The notes under the pieces were generated by a model. That model saw only the letters and a list, made by a program, of their open reading frames with translations, searched no databases and had not been told where the DNA came from. The position numbers and the translations under genes are program-made. Source: Streptococcus suis (GTDB lineage: Bacteria > Bacillota > Bacilli > Lactobacillales > Streptococcaceae). Taken from it: a stretch of DNA of 64,000 bases. The stretch spans positions 94,211 through 158,210 of the forward strand of contig NZ_JAMWEM010000005.1 in the NCBI RefSeq assembly GCF_024509525.1. The letters run 5' to 3'. Positions 17,150 through 25,507 of the stretch are shown here, in pieces. Numbering within the stretch: the stretch's first letter is position 1; every line of letters starts with the position of its first letter.

Positions 17150-18370
17150 ATGGCTGTACAAACAGAATTTATCTATTGTTCTTTCTGCGGGAAAAATCAG
17201 GAAGAAGTCAAAAAAATCATCGCTGGCAACAACGTTTTTATCTGTAACGAGTGCGTGGAGCTGGCCCAAGAAATTATCCGTGAGGAGCTGGCAGAAGAAG
17301 TATTGACTGATTTGGCAGACACGCCAAAACCACAGGAATTGCTCAATATCTTAAACCACTATGTTATCGGACAAGACCGTGCCAAACGTGCCTTGGCGGT
17401 GGCTGTTTACAATCATTACAAGCGGATCAACTTCCAAGATAGTCGTGATGACAATGATGTGGATTTGCAGAAATCAAATATCCTCATGATTGGCCCAACT
17501 GGATCTGGAAAGACCTTTTTGGCTCAGACTTTGGCTAAGAGTTTGAATGTACCATTTGCTATTGCGGATGCAACTGCTTTGACAGAGGCTGGTTATGTCG
17601 GTGAGGACGTGGAAAATATCCTCCTCAAACTCTTACAGGCGGCAGATTTTAACATTGACCGGGCAGAAAGAGGAATTATCTATGTGGATGAGATTGATAA
17701 GATTGCCAAAAAAGGTGAAAATGTGTCCATTACCCGTGATGTTTCGGGGGAAGGCGTCCAACAAGCTCTCTTGAAGATTATCGAGGGAACGGTTGCCAGC
17801 GTGCCACCGCAGGGTGGGCGTAAGCATCCTAACCAAGAGATGATTCACGTAGATACCAAGAATATCCTTTTCATCGTTGGAGGTGCCTTTGATGGTATCG
17901 AGGAAATTGTCAAACAGCGTTTGGGGGAGAAAATTATTGGTTTCGGTCAAAACAACCAAGCCCTTGATGAGCAAGATTCTTATATGCAAAATATCATCGC
18001 AGACGATATTCAGAAGTTTGGAATTATCCCTGAACTGATTGGGCGTTTGCCTGTCTTTGCTGCTCTGGAGCAACTGACTACGGAGGACTTGGCGCGGATC
18101 TTGACAGAGCCTAAGAATGCCTTGGTCAAACAGTACCAGACACTCTTGTCTTACGACGATGTGGAATTGGAATTTGACCAAGATGCGTTGCAGGCTATTG
18201 CTGAGAAGGCTATTGAGCGGAAGACGGGGGCACGTGGTCTTCGTTCAATCATTGAAGAAACCATGTTGGATGTCATGTTTGAAGTGCCAAGCCAAGCAGA
18301 CGTCAAACGCGTCCGGATTACAAAAGATGCAGTTGAAGGGACGGACAAGCCCCTACTTGAAACTGCCTAA
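17150..18370 (+). CDS. clpX: ATP-dependent Clp protease ATP-binding subunit ClpX
   Basis: 406 residues. ClpX unfolds substrates and feeds them to ClpP. The zinc-binding domain has four cysteines (CSFCGKN...FICNECVEL), Walker A is [13 protein letters not shown], the pore loop is [10 protein letters not shown], Walker B is [10 protein letters not shown], and the C-terminal small domain ends the protein. The ClpP-contact loop (IGF) is seen in [10 protein letters not shown]. It overlaps nothing and engB follows after 47 bases, so the two share a transcript. Confidence 0.97.
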   Translation: MAVQTEFIYCSFCGKNQEEVKKIIAGNNVFICNECVELAQEIIREELAEEVLTDLADTPKPQELLNILNHYVIGQDRAKRALAVAVYNHYKRINFQDSRDDNDVDLQKSNILMIGPTGSGKTFLAQTLAKSLNVPFAIADATALTEAGYVGEDVENILLKLLQAADFNIDRAERGIIYVDEIDKIAKKGENVSITRDVSGEGVQQALLKIIEGTVASVPPQGGRKHPNQEMIHVDTKNILFIVGGAFDGIEEIVKQRLGEKIIGFGQNNQALDEQDSYMQNIIADDIQKFGIIPELIGRLPVFAALEQLTTEDLARILTEPKNALVKQYQTLLSYDDVELEFDQDALQAIAEKAIERKTGARGLRSIIEETMLDVMFEVPSQADVKRVRITKDAVEGTDKPLLETA

Positions 18371-18417
18371 TCATAGTCAGTTGGTTTCCAACTGGCTTTC
18401 TGATGGAAGGAACTACT

Positions 18418-19005
18418 ATGGAAATCAATACACATAATGCAGAGATTGTGCTGAGTGCCGTGTCAAAGGCCCAGTATCCGCAGGATGAGATGCCAGAGAT
18501 TGCTTTGGCAGGGCGGTCAAATGTTGGCAAATCTTCTTTTATCAATACGCTGTTGGGGCGGAAAAATCTTGCTCGTACCTCCAGTAAGCCGGGCAAGACC
18601 CAGCAGTTGAACTTTTACAATATCGATGACAAGCTTCGGTTTGTCGATGTGCCGGGCTATGGCTATGCTAAGGTATCCAAGGTAGAGCGGGCCAAGTGGG
18701 GCAAGATGATTGAGGAGTATCTGACTAGTCGGGAAAATCTGCGTGCAGTTGTGAGCTTGGTCGATATGCGTCATGATCCGTCGGCTGATGATGTCCAGAT
18801 GTATGAGTTTCTCAAGTATTATGAAATCCCTGTTATTATTGTGGCGACTAAGGCGGACAAGATTCCGCGTGGCAAGTGGAACAAGCACGAGTCTGCGATC
18901 AAGCGAAAATTGGACTTTGATCCGTCAGACAAGTTTGTCGTCTTTTCGTCGGAAACCAGACAGGGTTATGATGCTGCCTGGGATGCGATTTTGGGAGAAT
19001 TGTAA
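18418..19005 (+). CDS. engB: Ribosome biogenesis GTPase EngB/YsxC
   Basis: 195 residues from [24 protein letters not shown] precedes this ATG, which is preferred over one five codons upstream. It is an essential GTPase for 50S assembly. G1 is [11 protein letters not shown]3 region DVPGYGYAK and G4 TKADK. Normal length. Confidence 0.95.
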   Translation: MEINTHNAEIVLSAVSKAQYPQDEMPEIALAGRSNVGKSSFINTLLGRKNLARTSSKPGKTQQLNFYNIDDKLRFVDVPGYGYAKVSKVERAKWGKMIEEYLTSRENLRAVVSLVDMRHDPSADDVQMYEFLKYYEIPVIIVATKADKIPRGKWNKHESAIKRKLDFDPSDKFVVFSSETRQGYDAAWDAILGEL

Positions 19006-19054
19006 AAATTTCTAGTTTTTCTAGGAATTTTTTCATTTTTTCGAAGGAAAATTC

Positions 19055-19083
19055 TTGCAATCTTGTTTGAGATATGGTATGAT
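19055..19083 (+). promoter_or_regulatory. Sigma-A promoter of the rplJL operon
   Basis: TTGCAA (19055-19060), exactly 17 bp, TATGAT (19078-19083). Transcription would start near 19090 and leave a ~160-nt structured leader. Confidence 0.85.
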
Positions 19084-19089
19084 AACTAA

Positions 19090-19236
19090 GGTTTGAAAAA
19101 ACTGACCTAAGACAGTAGGGGAGCTGGACTCATAAACATCCTACCGAGGCACAAAACGATTATGGATATAAACGGTTTTGTACTTTCGTGTCTAGGTTTA
19201 GGTACGATTTTTTTGTACCTAGCCCAAAATAAAAAC
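19090..19236 (+). promoter_or_regulatory. L10 leader (autoregulatory RNA structure)
   Basis: The 160-nt untranslated leader of rplJ. It contains the segment ACCTAAGACAGTAGGGGAGC and the later GTTTAGGTACGATTTTTTTG-GTACCTAG hairpin with a T-run, matching the general plan of the Firmicute L10 leader, in which the L10-(L12)4 complex binds a kink-turn in the leader and reduces expression of its own operon. The assignment is by position and shape, not by covariance search. Confidence 0.75.
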
Positions 19237-19249
19237 GGAGGTAAACGAA

Positions 19250-19747
19250 ATGTCAGAAGCTATTATTGCTAAAAAGGCGGAATTAGTAGACGCAGTTGCT
19301 GAGCAAATGAAAGCAGCTACATCAATCGTTGTAGTTGATGCGCGCGGTTTGACTGTTGAACAAGATACTGTTCTTCGTCGTAACTTGCGTGGCGAAGGTG
19401 TTGAGTACAAAGTTATTAAAAACTCAATCTTACGTCGTGCTGCTGAAAAAGCTGGTCTTGAAGGACTTGTTGAATTGTTCGTAGGACCATCTGCTGTTGC
19501 ATTCTCAAATGAAGATGCAGTAGCACCAGCAAAAGTTATCTACGATTTTGCAAAAACTGCAGAAGCTCTTGAAATCAAAGGTGGTGCTGTTGAAGGCAAG
19601 GTTTCAACAAAAGCTGAAATCGAAGCCCTTGCTACATTGCCAAACCGCGAAGGAATGCTCTCAATGCTCCTTTCTGTACTTCAAGCACCTGTACGCAACG
19701 TTGCATACGCTGTCAAAGCGGTTGCAGAAAAAGAAGACGCAGCTTAA
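19250..19747 (+). CDS. rplJ: 50S ribosomal protein L10
   Basis: 165 residues, [20 protein letters not shown]. It anchors the L7/L12 dimers on the ribosome stalk. ACGGAGG stands 9 nt before the ATG. Motifs [27 protein letters not shown] and [13 protein letters not shown] are those of the family. First gene of the rplJ-rplL operon. Confidence 0.97.
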   Translation: MSEAIIAKKAELVDAVAEQMKAATSIVVVDARGLTVEQDTVLRRNLRGEGVEYKVIKNSILRRAAEKAGLEGLVELFVGPSAVAFSNEDAVAPAKVIYDFAKTAEALEIKGGAVEGKVSTKAEIEALATLPNREGMLSMLLSVLQAPVRNVAYAVKAVAEKEDAA

Positions 19748-19815
19748 TGCGTCAATTAGTAGCCTGAGGCTACAACTATATCACATTATTTATTAAAAAT
19801 TTGGAGGAAATAACA

Positions 19816-20184
19816 ATGGCATTGAACATTGAAAACATTATTGCTGAAATTAAAGAAGCTACTATCCTTGAGCTTAACGATCTTGTAAAAGCTATCGAAG
19901 AAGAATTTGGTGTAACTGCAGCTGCTCCTGTAGCTGTAGCTGCTGCTGGTGCTGGCGATGCTGGTGCTGCTAAAGATTCATTCGACGTTGAATTGACATC
20001 TGCTGGTGACAAAAAAGTTGGTGTTATCAAAGTTGTACGTGAAATCACAGGTCTTGGTCTTAAAGAAGCTAAAGAGCTTGTTGATGGTGCACCTGCTGTC
20101 GTTAAAGAAGGTGTTGCAACTGCAGAAGCTGAAGAAATCAAAGCTAAATTGGAAGAAGCTGGTGCTTCAGTTACTCTTAAATAA
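19816..20184 (+). CDS. rplL: 50S ribosomal protein L7/L12
   Basis: 122 residues from [17 protein letters not shown] (GGAGG 9 nt before). N-terminal dimerisation helices, an Ala-rich hinge ([19 protein letters not shown]) and the C-terminal factor-binding domain ([25 protein letters not shown]). Its last 15 bases are the attachment site described for ICESa2603-type elements. Confidence 0.97.
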   Translation: MALNIENIIAEIKEATILELNDLVKAIEEEFGVTAAAPVAVAAAGAGDAGAAKDSFDVELTSAGDKKVGVIKVVREITGLGLKEAKELVDGAPAVVKEGVATAEAEEIKAKLEEAGASVTLK

Positions 20185-20191
20185 GAGTAAC
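20170..20191 (+). other. Candidate ICE attachment site (attB) at the 3' end of rplL
   Basis: GTTACTCTTAAATAA (20170-20184) covers the last codons and stop of rplL. It is the reverse complement of the 15-bp TTATTTAAGAGTAAC that I recall as the core site of ICESa2603-family elements. Including the next bases, GTTACTCTTA and TAAGAGTAAC form a 10-bp inverted repeat around AA. No integrase or element follows, so the site appears empty; a partial copy lies at 20854. Confidence 0.7.
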
Positions 20192-20285
20192 ATCATAATT
20201 AGATTGTGGAATCCCTATTTACCAGTCTTTGAGAGCGATAAGCGATTGATAGAAACTGATAAATTGATTTGGTTTCCTGCCAAAA

Positions 20286-20320
20286 AACCTGCCAAGATTT
20301 TTCTTGGTAGGTTTTTTATT
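20286..20320 (+). terminator. Terminator of the rplJL operon
   Basis: AACCTGCCAAG (20286-20296) pairs with CTTGGTAGGTT (one G-U) and is followed by TTTTTATTTT. Confidence 0.85.
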
Positions 20321-20592
20321 TTCGATAAATTAGATTAAGAGTCTATTCAATATTTGAGGATGATGCAATAAAATTTTCAAATCGTTATTGTCAAATGTTG
20401 TTATTTATTACTACCGTTTTAATTTTAAGATTACTGTGAATATATCACTAATACTAAGAAAATATTACGTCTTGGAATCTACCGACTCAATTAGATAAAT
20501 CACAAGAATTATGAAATCTCTATTTACCAGTCTATGAGATAGATAATCGATTGGTAGAAAACTAATAATTGATGCAATTGCTATATTTCTAA

Positions 20593-20706
20593 ACCATAAC
20601 ATATGAGTCGAAGTATCCTTCTTTTGGAAATAATCCACTAATCATAAAAGATATGGCTGATCCATATCTAGATATATTAGGTAAAAAGAATGTAGTAGAA
20701 GAATAA
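20593..20706 (+). pseudogene. C-terminal remnant of an unrecognised protein
   Basis: Thirty-seven codons without a start, reading TITYESKYPSFGNNP, LIIKDMADPYLDILGKK and NVVEE before TAA. The regular residue pattern suggests former coding sequence. It sits in the scar between the rplL attachment site and guaA, with a terminator hairpin 18 bases after its stop. I do not recognise the family. Confidence 0.4.
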
Positions 20707-20721
20707 CGAGGAATCATAAAT

Positions 20722-20758
20722 AAAAAGAAGCCCTAATTTGATTTAGGACTTCTTTTTT
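20722..20758. terminator. Bidirectional terminator
   Basis: AAAAAGAAGCCCTAA (20722-20736) pairs with TTAGGACTTCTTTTT (20743-20757) with one mismatch. T-runs exist in both directions, so it can end transcripts from the left and the guaA transcript from the right. Confidence 0.8.
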
Positions 20759-20853
20759 TGGAGACACTTCGGAGACAATCCAAATGTATTTATCTCATTT
20801 TAACACTTTTTATAATAGGAAAAATGCTGTTAAATCAAGGATTCTTAGCCAAA

Positions 20854-20868
20854 GTTACTCTTATATAT
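20854..20868 (+). repeat. Degenerate copy of the rplL attachment core
   Basis: GTTACTCTTATATAT matches GTTACTCTTAAATAA (20170-20184) at 13 of 15 positions, including the first ten in a row. It lies at the boundary of the guaA stop codon, so the 670 bp between the two copies are bracketed by att-like direct repeats. Confidence 0.45.
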
Positions 20869-22418
20869 TATTCCCACTCAACTGTTGCTGGTGGTTTACT
20901 TGTGATATCATAGACGATGCGGTTGACGTGGTCGACTTCGTTTACGATACGGACAGAGATTTTTTGAAGAACATCCCAAGGGAGTTTCGCAAAGTCAGCT
21001 GTCATTCCATCGACAGAAGTGATAGCACGGATGGCGATAGTGTAGTCGTAGGTACGACCATCTCCCATGACCCCTACGGAGCGAACGCCAGTATTGACCG
21101 TAAAATACTGCCACACATCGCGGTCAAGACCCGCTTTGGCAATTTCCTCCCGCAAGATAGCGTCAGATTCGCGAACAGTTTGAAGTTTTTCCTCTGTGAT
21201 TTCACCCATGACACGAATAGCAAGACCTGGTCCTGGGAATGGTTGGCGCCATACAACTTCATCCGGCATACCAAGAGCAGTACCGAGCGCACGCACCTCA
21301 TCCTTAAAGAGAGTATTAAGCGGCTCAATCAACTTGAATTGCATATCTTCTGGCAGACCACCAACGTTGTGGTGTGATTTGATAGTTTCAGCAGTATCAG
21401 TTCCTGATTCGATGATATCGGTATAAAGGGTACCTTGCGCTAGGAATTCGACGTCAGTCAACTTGCTTGCTTCGTCGTCGAATACGTAAACAAATTCATT
21501 TCCGATGATTTTACGTTTTTTCTCAGGGTCAGATACGCCAGCTAAAAGGTCTAGGAAACGCTTCGCAGCATCAACGCGAATAATATTGAGACCGAACTTA
21601 CCACCCAACATTTCCATCACCTGATCGCCTTCATTCTTACGAAGAAGACCATGGTCAACGAAGATACAGGTCAATTGGTCACCGATGGCACGTTGAAGAA
21701 GGACACCGACAACTGATGAATCTACACCACCTGACAAACCGAGCAAGACTTTCTTGTCACCAACTGTTTGACGGATTTTTTCGATTTCTGTTTCAATGAA
21801 GTTTTCCATTGTCCAGTCGCCCTTAGCACCACAGATACCAAAGGCAAAGTTTTTCAAAATATCATTTCCATAAACCGAATGACGAACTTCTGGGTGGAAC
21901 TGGATACCGTAGATACGGCGTTCCGTGTTTTCAATGGCCGCGTAAGGGCAGTCAGCAGACAGACCAACCAGGTGGAAATCAGCAGGAATCTCTGTTACAG
22001 CATCCCCATGGCTCATGAGAACCAATTGCTCTTCTGGCGTTCCAGCAAACAAGGCTGATTCAGTTTTCAATTGTAGATTTGATTGACCATATTCACGGTT
22101 TCCAGCCTCACCAGCAGGTACAACCTTACCACCCAATTTGTGAGTAATCAACTGCATACCGTAGCAAATACCCAAGATTGGAATACCTAATTCAAAGATT
22201 TCTGGGTCAATATCGAAAGCATTTTCGGCGTAAACAGAGTTTGGACCACCTGAAAGAACGATACCAATTGGATTGATAGCACGAACTTCTTCGGCAGTAA
22301 TCTTGTGATTTTTCAATTCTGAAAAGACACCAAATTCACGGATACGACGTGAAATGAGCTGATTGTACTGGCTTCCATAATCCAGAACAATAATTTTTTG
22401 GACATCTTGTTTTATCAT
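20868..22418 (-). CDS. guaA: GMP synthase (glutamine-hydrolysing)
   Basis: 516 residues. It converts XMP to GMP using glutamine and ATP. The class-I amidotransferase domain has the nucleophile in GICYGMQL and the His/Glu pair in [11 protein letters not shown]; the ATP pyrophosphatase domain starts at about residue 205 with the P-loop [10 protein letters not shown]; the C-terminal dimer domain ends in [21 protein letters not shown] precedes the ATG. It is transcribed against the surrounding plus-strand genes and divergently from the GntR gene. Two PurR-type boxes lie in its promoter. Confidence 0.97.
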   Translation of the reverse strand: MIKQDVQKIIVLDYGSQYNQLISRRIREFGVFSELKNHKITAEEVRAINPIGIVLSGGPNSVYAENAFDIDPEIFELGIPILGICYGMQLITHKLGGKVVPAGEAGNREYGQSNLQLKTESALFAGTPEEQLVLMSHGDAVTEIPADFHLVGLSADCPYAAIENTERRIYGIQFHPEVRHSVYGNDILKNFAFGICGAKGDWTMENFIETEIEKIRQTVGDKKVLLGLSGGVDSSVVGVLLQRAIGDQLTCIFVDHGLLRKNEGDQVMEMLGGKFGLNIIRVDAAKRFLDLLAGVSDPEKKRKIIGNEFVYVFDDEASKLTDVEFLAQGTLYTDIIESGTDTAETIKSHHNVGGLPEDMQFKLIEPLNTLFKDEVRALGTALGMPDEVVWRQPFPGPGLAIRVMGEITEEKLQTVRESDAILREEIAKAGLDRDVWQYFTVNTGVRSVGVMGDGRTYDYTIAIRAITSVDGMTADFAKLPWDVLQKISVRIVNEVDHVNRIVYDITSKPPATVEWE

Positions 22419-22462
22419 CTTTTACCCTTTCGTTTTTGAAATATATCAAATACTAATGCTAA

Positions 22463-22560
22463 TTTTACCATAAAAACGAACATTTTCCAACCAATATTTG
22501 TGAAACATTAGTAATACAAACTAAGCTTGTTTCTAGATAGTAAAGTGTTCGTTTTTATCG
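22463..22560 (-). promoter_or_regulatory. guaA promoter with two inverted PurR boxes
   Basis: On the minus strand, TTGGAA, 17 bp, TAAAAT preceded by TGG forms the promoter. AAAAACGAACATT (22472-22484, plus strand) lies in the spacer between these boxes, and GTGTTCGTTTTTA (22545-22557) is the same motif inverted, about 73 bp upstream. Both match the CGAAC core of the PurBox bound by Gram-positive PurR with PRPP. This would tie guaA expression to purine supply. Confidence 0.65.
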
Positions 22561-22691
22561 TCTTTTAACTAGTTTATGATAGGGATAATGTATAGAATGT
22601 TTGCATGAATTTGCGATTACACAGAAAAATTGGTCTAGATTAGTAAAAAAGAATAATTTTTGGTAAACTAGTACGAGAGAGGTTTGAATGA

Positions 22692-23390
22692 ATGAAAGCA
22701 GCATACATTAGCATACACGACCAAATCAAGGAACAAATTGATAACGGAATTTGGAAAATTGGTCAACGTTTACCGAGCGAGCGTGATTTGGCAGATGAGT
22801 ACGGTGTGTCCCGGATGACTCTACGCCAAGGTATTACTCTGTTGGTAGAAGAAGGAGTGCTACAGCGTAAGGTTGGCTCAGGCACCTATGTAGCCAGCAC
22901 CCGGGTCCAAGAAAAGATGCGTGGTACGACTTCCTTTACTGAATTAGTACAACTCCAAGGAAAGACGCCAAGCAGCAAATTATTGTCCTATACACGGACC
23001 AAACCTAATGAAAAAGAAGTTGAACAATTAGGTTTATCCCGTGGCGAGTATGTTATTCGAATGGAACGGGTTCGCTATGCAGATAATGTTCCTGTTGTCT
23101 ATGAAATTGCGAGTATTCCGGAACGTTTAATTAAAAACGTTCCGAAAGAAGAGGTGACCAATCATTTTTTTAAAACCCTAGTGGAGAATGGTTATCGAAT
23201 TGGAACAAGTAAACAGACGATTTTTGCACGATTGGCCGATGAAAAGGTTGCACAGTATCTACAAATATCTAGAAATCAAGCTATTCTCGCACTAAAACAG
23301 GTATCCTATCTGGAAGACGGTCAGGCCTTTGAGTACGTGAACAGTCAATATGTCGGCGAACGGTTTGAGTTTTATTTGGAGAATAACTAG
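22692..23390 (+). CDS. GntR-family (HutC/UTRA) transcriptional regulator
   Basis: 232 residues. The winged helix is at residues 5-70 (IHDQIKEQIDNGIWKIGQRL, PSERDLADEYGVSRMTLRQ), and the UTRA ligand domain follows from about 95 (TTSFTELVQLQGKTPSSK) to the end. HutC-type members sense sugars, amino sugars or amino acids. A half site TGGTCTAGAT at 22631-22640 resembles the TGGTCTAGACCA operators of NagR/DasR-like regulators, and an inverted pair AACTAGTTTA (22566) / TAAACTAGTA (22663) also lies upstream, so autoregulation is plausible. The ligand is unknown. Confidence 0.9.
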   Translation: MKAAYISIHDQIKEQIDNGIWKIGQRLPSERDLADEYGVSRMTLRQGITLLVEEGVLQRKVGSGTYVASTRVQEKMRGTTSFTELVQLQGKTPSSKLLSYTRTKPNEKEVEQLGLSRGEYVIRMERVRYADNVPVVYEIASIPERLIKNVPKEEVTNHFFKTLVENGYRIGTSKQTIFARLADEKVAQYLQISRNQAILALKQVSYLEDGQAFEYVNSQYVGERFEFYLENN

Positions 23391-23460
23391 TTTACATAAC
23401 TTTGTTTACGTAAATAAAAACAAGAAACCATATCTGTTAGTTCCTCTACACAGGACTTTT

Positions 23461-23479
23461 TGGTATAATAAAAGCTATG
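23461..23479 (+). promoter_or_regulatory. ylxM extended -10 promoter, predicted leaderless start
   Basis: TGG-TATAAT ends at 23469 and the ATG is at 23477, after seven bases (AAAAGCT) with no ribosome site. Start of transcription at or one base before the A of ATG is expected. No clear -35 box. Confidence 0.65.
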
Positions 23480-23809
23480 GAAATTGAAAAAACCAATCGC
23501 ATGAATGCCTTGTTTGAATTCTACGCAGCTCTGCTGACTGACAAGCAGATGAACTACATCGAGCTCTACTATGCAGATGATTACAGCCTAGCAGAGATTG
23601 CAGAAGAATTTCAAGTCAGCCGTCAGGCTGTCTATGACAACATCAAGCGAACAGAAAAATTATTAGAAGACTATGAAATGAAGCTCCATATGTATTCTGA
23701 CTATGTTGTCCGTAGCCAGATTTTAGATGAGCTCTTGGAACAGTACCCAGAGGACAGCTACCTCAAGGAGAAAATTTCCATTCTTTCTAGCATTGATAAC
23801 CGAGATTAA
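23477..23809 (+). CDS. ylxM: YlxM-family SRP-associated DNA-binding-like protein
   Basis: 110 residues. The N-terminal helix-turn-helix ([20 protein letters not shown], then [24 protein letters not shown]) resembles sigma factor region 4. In streptococci YlxM is encoded just before ffh and modulates assembly of the signal recognition particle. The stop lies 11 nt before ffh, with AAAGGAG between, so the two form one operon. Confidence 0.93.
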   Translation: MEIEKTNRMNALFEFYAALLTDKQMNYIELYYADDYSLAEIAEEFQVSRQAVYDNIKRTEKLLEDYEMKLHMYSDYVVRSQILDELLEQYPEDSYLKEKISILSSIDNRD

Positions 23810-23820
23810 AGGAGAAGAAA

Positions 23821-25359
23821 ATGGCATTTGAAAGCTTGACGGAACGCCTACAGTCCGTCTTCAAAAACCTACGCCGCAAGGGCAAAATCACTGAAAGCGA
23901 CATTCAAGAAGCAACCAAGGAAATTCGTCTGGCCCTCTTAGAAGCCGACGTTGCCCTTCCAGTTGTAAAAGACTTCATCAAGAAAGTCCGTGAGCGTGCT
24001 ATTGGACATGAAGTTATCGATACCCTGAACCCAGCTCAACAAATCATCAAGATTGTCAATGAAGAGCTGACAGAGGTTTTGGGTGCTGATACGGCTGATA
24101 TCATCAAGTCACCGAAAATCCCAACCATTATCATGATGGTTGGTTTGCAAGGTGCTGGTAAAACCACCTTCACAGGTAAGTTGGCCAACAAACTAAAGCA
24201 GGAAGAAAATGCCCGTCCGCTCTTGATTGCGGCAGATATTTACCGTCCAGCTGCTATTGACCAGTTGAAAACGCTCGGTCAGCAGATTGATGTTCCTGTC
24301 TTTGAGCTAGGCAACCAAGTGCCCGCCCTGGAGATTGTACGACAAGGTTTGGAACAAGCCAAGGCCAATCACAATGATTATGTTCTGATTGATACGGCAG
24401 GTCGTTTGCAGATTGACCAAGAGCTCATGGCTGAATTGCGTGATATCAAAGCCTTCGCTCAACCAAATGAAATTCTCTTGGTGGTCGATGCGATGATCGG
24501 TCAAGAAGCGGCCAATGTTGCCCGTGAATTCAATGACCAGTTGAGCATTACAGGTGTTATCTTGACCAAGATTGATGGGGATACCCGTGGTGGTGCGGCC
24601 CTATCTGTCCGTCATATCACTGGTCAACCAATCAAATTCACCGGTACTGGTGAGAAAATCACAGACATCGAGACCTTCCACCCTGATCGTATGGCCTCAC
24701 GTATCTTGGGGATGGGGGATATGCTGACCCTGATTGAAAAGGCCAGCAAGGACTACGATGAGCAGAAATCACTGGAACTCGCTGAGAAAATGCGGGAAAA
24801 TACCTTTGATTTCAATGATTTTATCGATCAGCTAGACCAAGTACAAAACATGGGACCAATGGAAGACCTGCTGAAGATGATTCCAGGTATGGCTGGTAAC
24901 CCAGCCCTTGCCAACCTAAAAGTTGACGAGCGTGAAATTGCCCGTAAACGTGCCATTGTATCTTCGATGACACCAGCTGAACGGGAAAATCCAGACTTGC
25001 TGACACCGAGCCGTCGTCGTCGTATTGCTAACGGTTCTGGAAATAGCTTTGTCGAAGTCAATAAATTTATCAAGGATTTCAACCAAGCCAAAACCATGAT
25101 GCAGGGCGTCATGTCAGGTGATATGAACAAGATGATGAAACAAATGGGCATCAACCCAGCTAATCTTCCTAAGAATATGCCAAACATGAATGGTATGGAT
25201 ATGTCTGCCTTAGGAGATATGATGGGAGGCGGAGCAATGCCAGATATGAGCCAAATGTTCGGCGGCGGTATCGGTGGCAAAATCGGTGAATTTGCAATGA
25301 AACAAGCCATGAAACGCCAAGCTAATAAGATTAAAAAAGCTAAGAAGAAGAGAAAATAA
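23821..25359 (+). CDS. ffh: Signal recognition particle protein Ffh
   Basis: 512 residues. It binds signal sequences and, with the 4.5S-type RNA and FtsY, targets ribosomes to the membrane. The N domain covers residues 1-85, the G domain starts with GLQGAGKTTFTGKLA near 106 and has DTAGR and TKIDGDTRGGA; the methionine-rich M domain follows from about 330 and ends in a Gly/Met-rich stretch and a basic KKAKKKRK tail. Normal family features throughout. Confidence 0.97.
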   Translation: MAFESLTERLQSVFKNLRRKGKITESDIQEATKEIRLALLEADVALPVVKDFIKKVRERAIGHEVIDTLNPAQQIIKIVNEELTEVLGADTADIIKSPKIPTIIMMVGLQGAGKTTFTGKLANKLKQEENARPLLIAADIYRPAAIDQLKTLGQQIDVPVFELGNQVPALEIVRQGLEQAKANHNDYVLIDTAGRLQIDQELMAELRDIKAFAQPNEILLVVDAMIGQEAANVAREFNDQLSITGVILTKIDGDTRGGAALSVRHITGQPIKFTGTGEKITDIETFHPDRMASRILGMGDMLTLIEKASKDYDEQKSLELAEKMRENTFDFNDFIDQLDQVQNMGPMEDLLKMIPGMAGNPALANLKVDEREIARKRAIVSSMTPAERENPDLLTPSRRRRIANGSGNSFVEVNKFIKDFNQAKTMMQGVMSGDMNKMMKQMGINPANLPKNMPNMNGMDMSALGDMMGGGAMPDMSQMFGGGIGGKIGEFAMKQAMKRQANKIKKAKKKRK

Positions 25360-25409
25360 CTCTTCTTTCTTTTTGTTTTAGAAAGAGAAGCAGTGGCAAT
25401 TCTCAAAAA

Positions 25410-25485
25410 ATGTCCGTTATATCGGAAACAACAAAAAATGTCCCTTTTTATGGACATTTTAGAAAATGTCCGTTATAATAGACAT
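25410..25485 (+). promoter_or_regulatory. satD promoter covered by three 28-bp-spaced operator dyads
   Basis: ATGTCC occurs at 25410, 25438 and 25466, each exactly 28 bp apart. The second and third are followed after eight bases by GGACAT (25452-25457) and AGACAT (25480-25485), giving dyads ATGTCC-N8-GGACAT; the first has the half GGAAAC. The promoter is TGGACA (25451-25456), 17 bp, TATAAT (25474-25479), so the second dyad covers the -35 box and the third the -10 box. This is the layout of a repressor-controlled promoter. Confidence 0.8.
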
Positions 25486-25507
25486 AGACAGAAAAAGGAG
25501 GGAGTTT

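Larger units (their letters stand above)
20185..20867. other. Gap between rplL and guaA: diverged repeat and gene remnants
   Basis: This 683-bp stretch has no intact gene. One frame near 20205-20275 reads NPYLPVFESDKRLIETDKLI and a second copy near 20518-20575 reads LYLPVYEIDNRLVEN, a diverged duplication of the same short coding sequence. A third open stretch at 20593-20706 reads TITYESKYPSFGNNPLI, then KDMADPYLDILGKKNVVEE and a stop, apparently the C-terminus of an unrecognised protein without a start. The base composition is very AT-rich. A direct repeat GGAGACA...GGAGACA lies at 20760-20776. Confidence 0.5.

Noticed and set aside
17633..18181. 182-codon open frame antisense to clpX
   Set aside because: Inside the clpX AAA+ domain; no family resemblance.
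19090..19236. T-box or transposon end upstream of rplJ
   Set aside because: No T-box (TGGNACC) sequence; position and shape fit the L10 leader.
20784..21377. 197-codon open frame on the plus strand antisense to guaA
   Set aside because: It lies inside the conserved guaA coding sequence, has no ribosome site, and its codon pattern is explained by the opposite strand.
22419..22691. Purine riboswitch in the guaA leader
   Set aside because: The leader after the predicted start is only about 40 nt, too short for the aptamer, and the conserved junction bases are not seen; PurR boxes explain control better.
24828..25457. 209-codon open frame antisense to ffh, hydrophobic
   Set aside because: Hydrophobicity follows from the Met/Gly-rich M domain read backwards; it also overlaps the satD operators.
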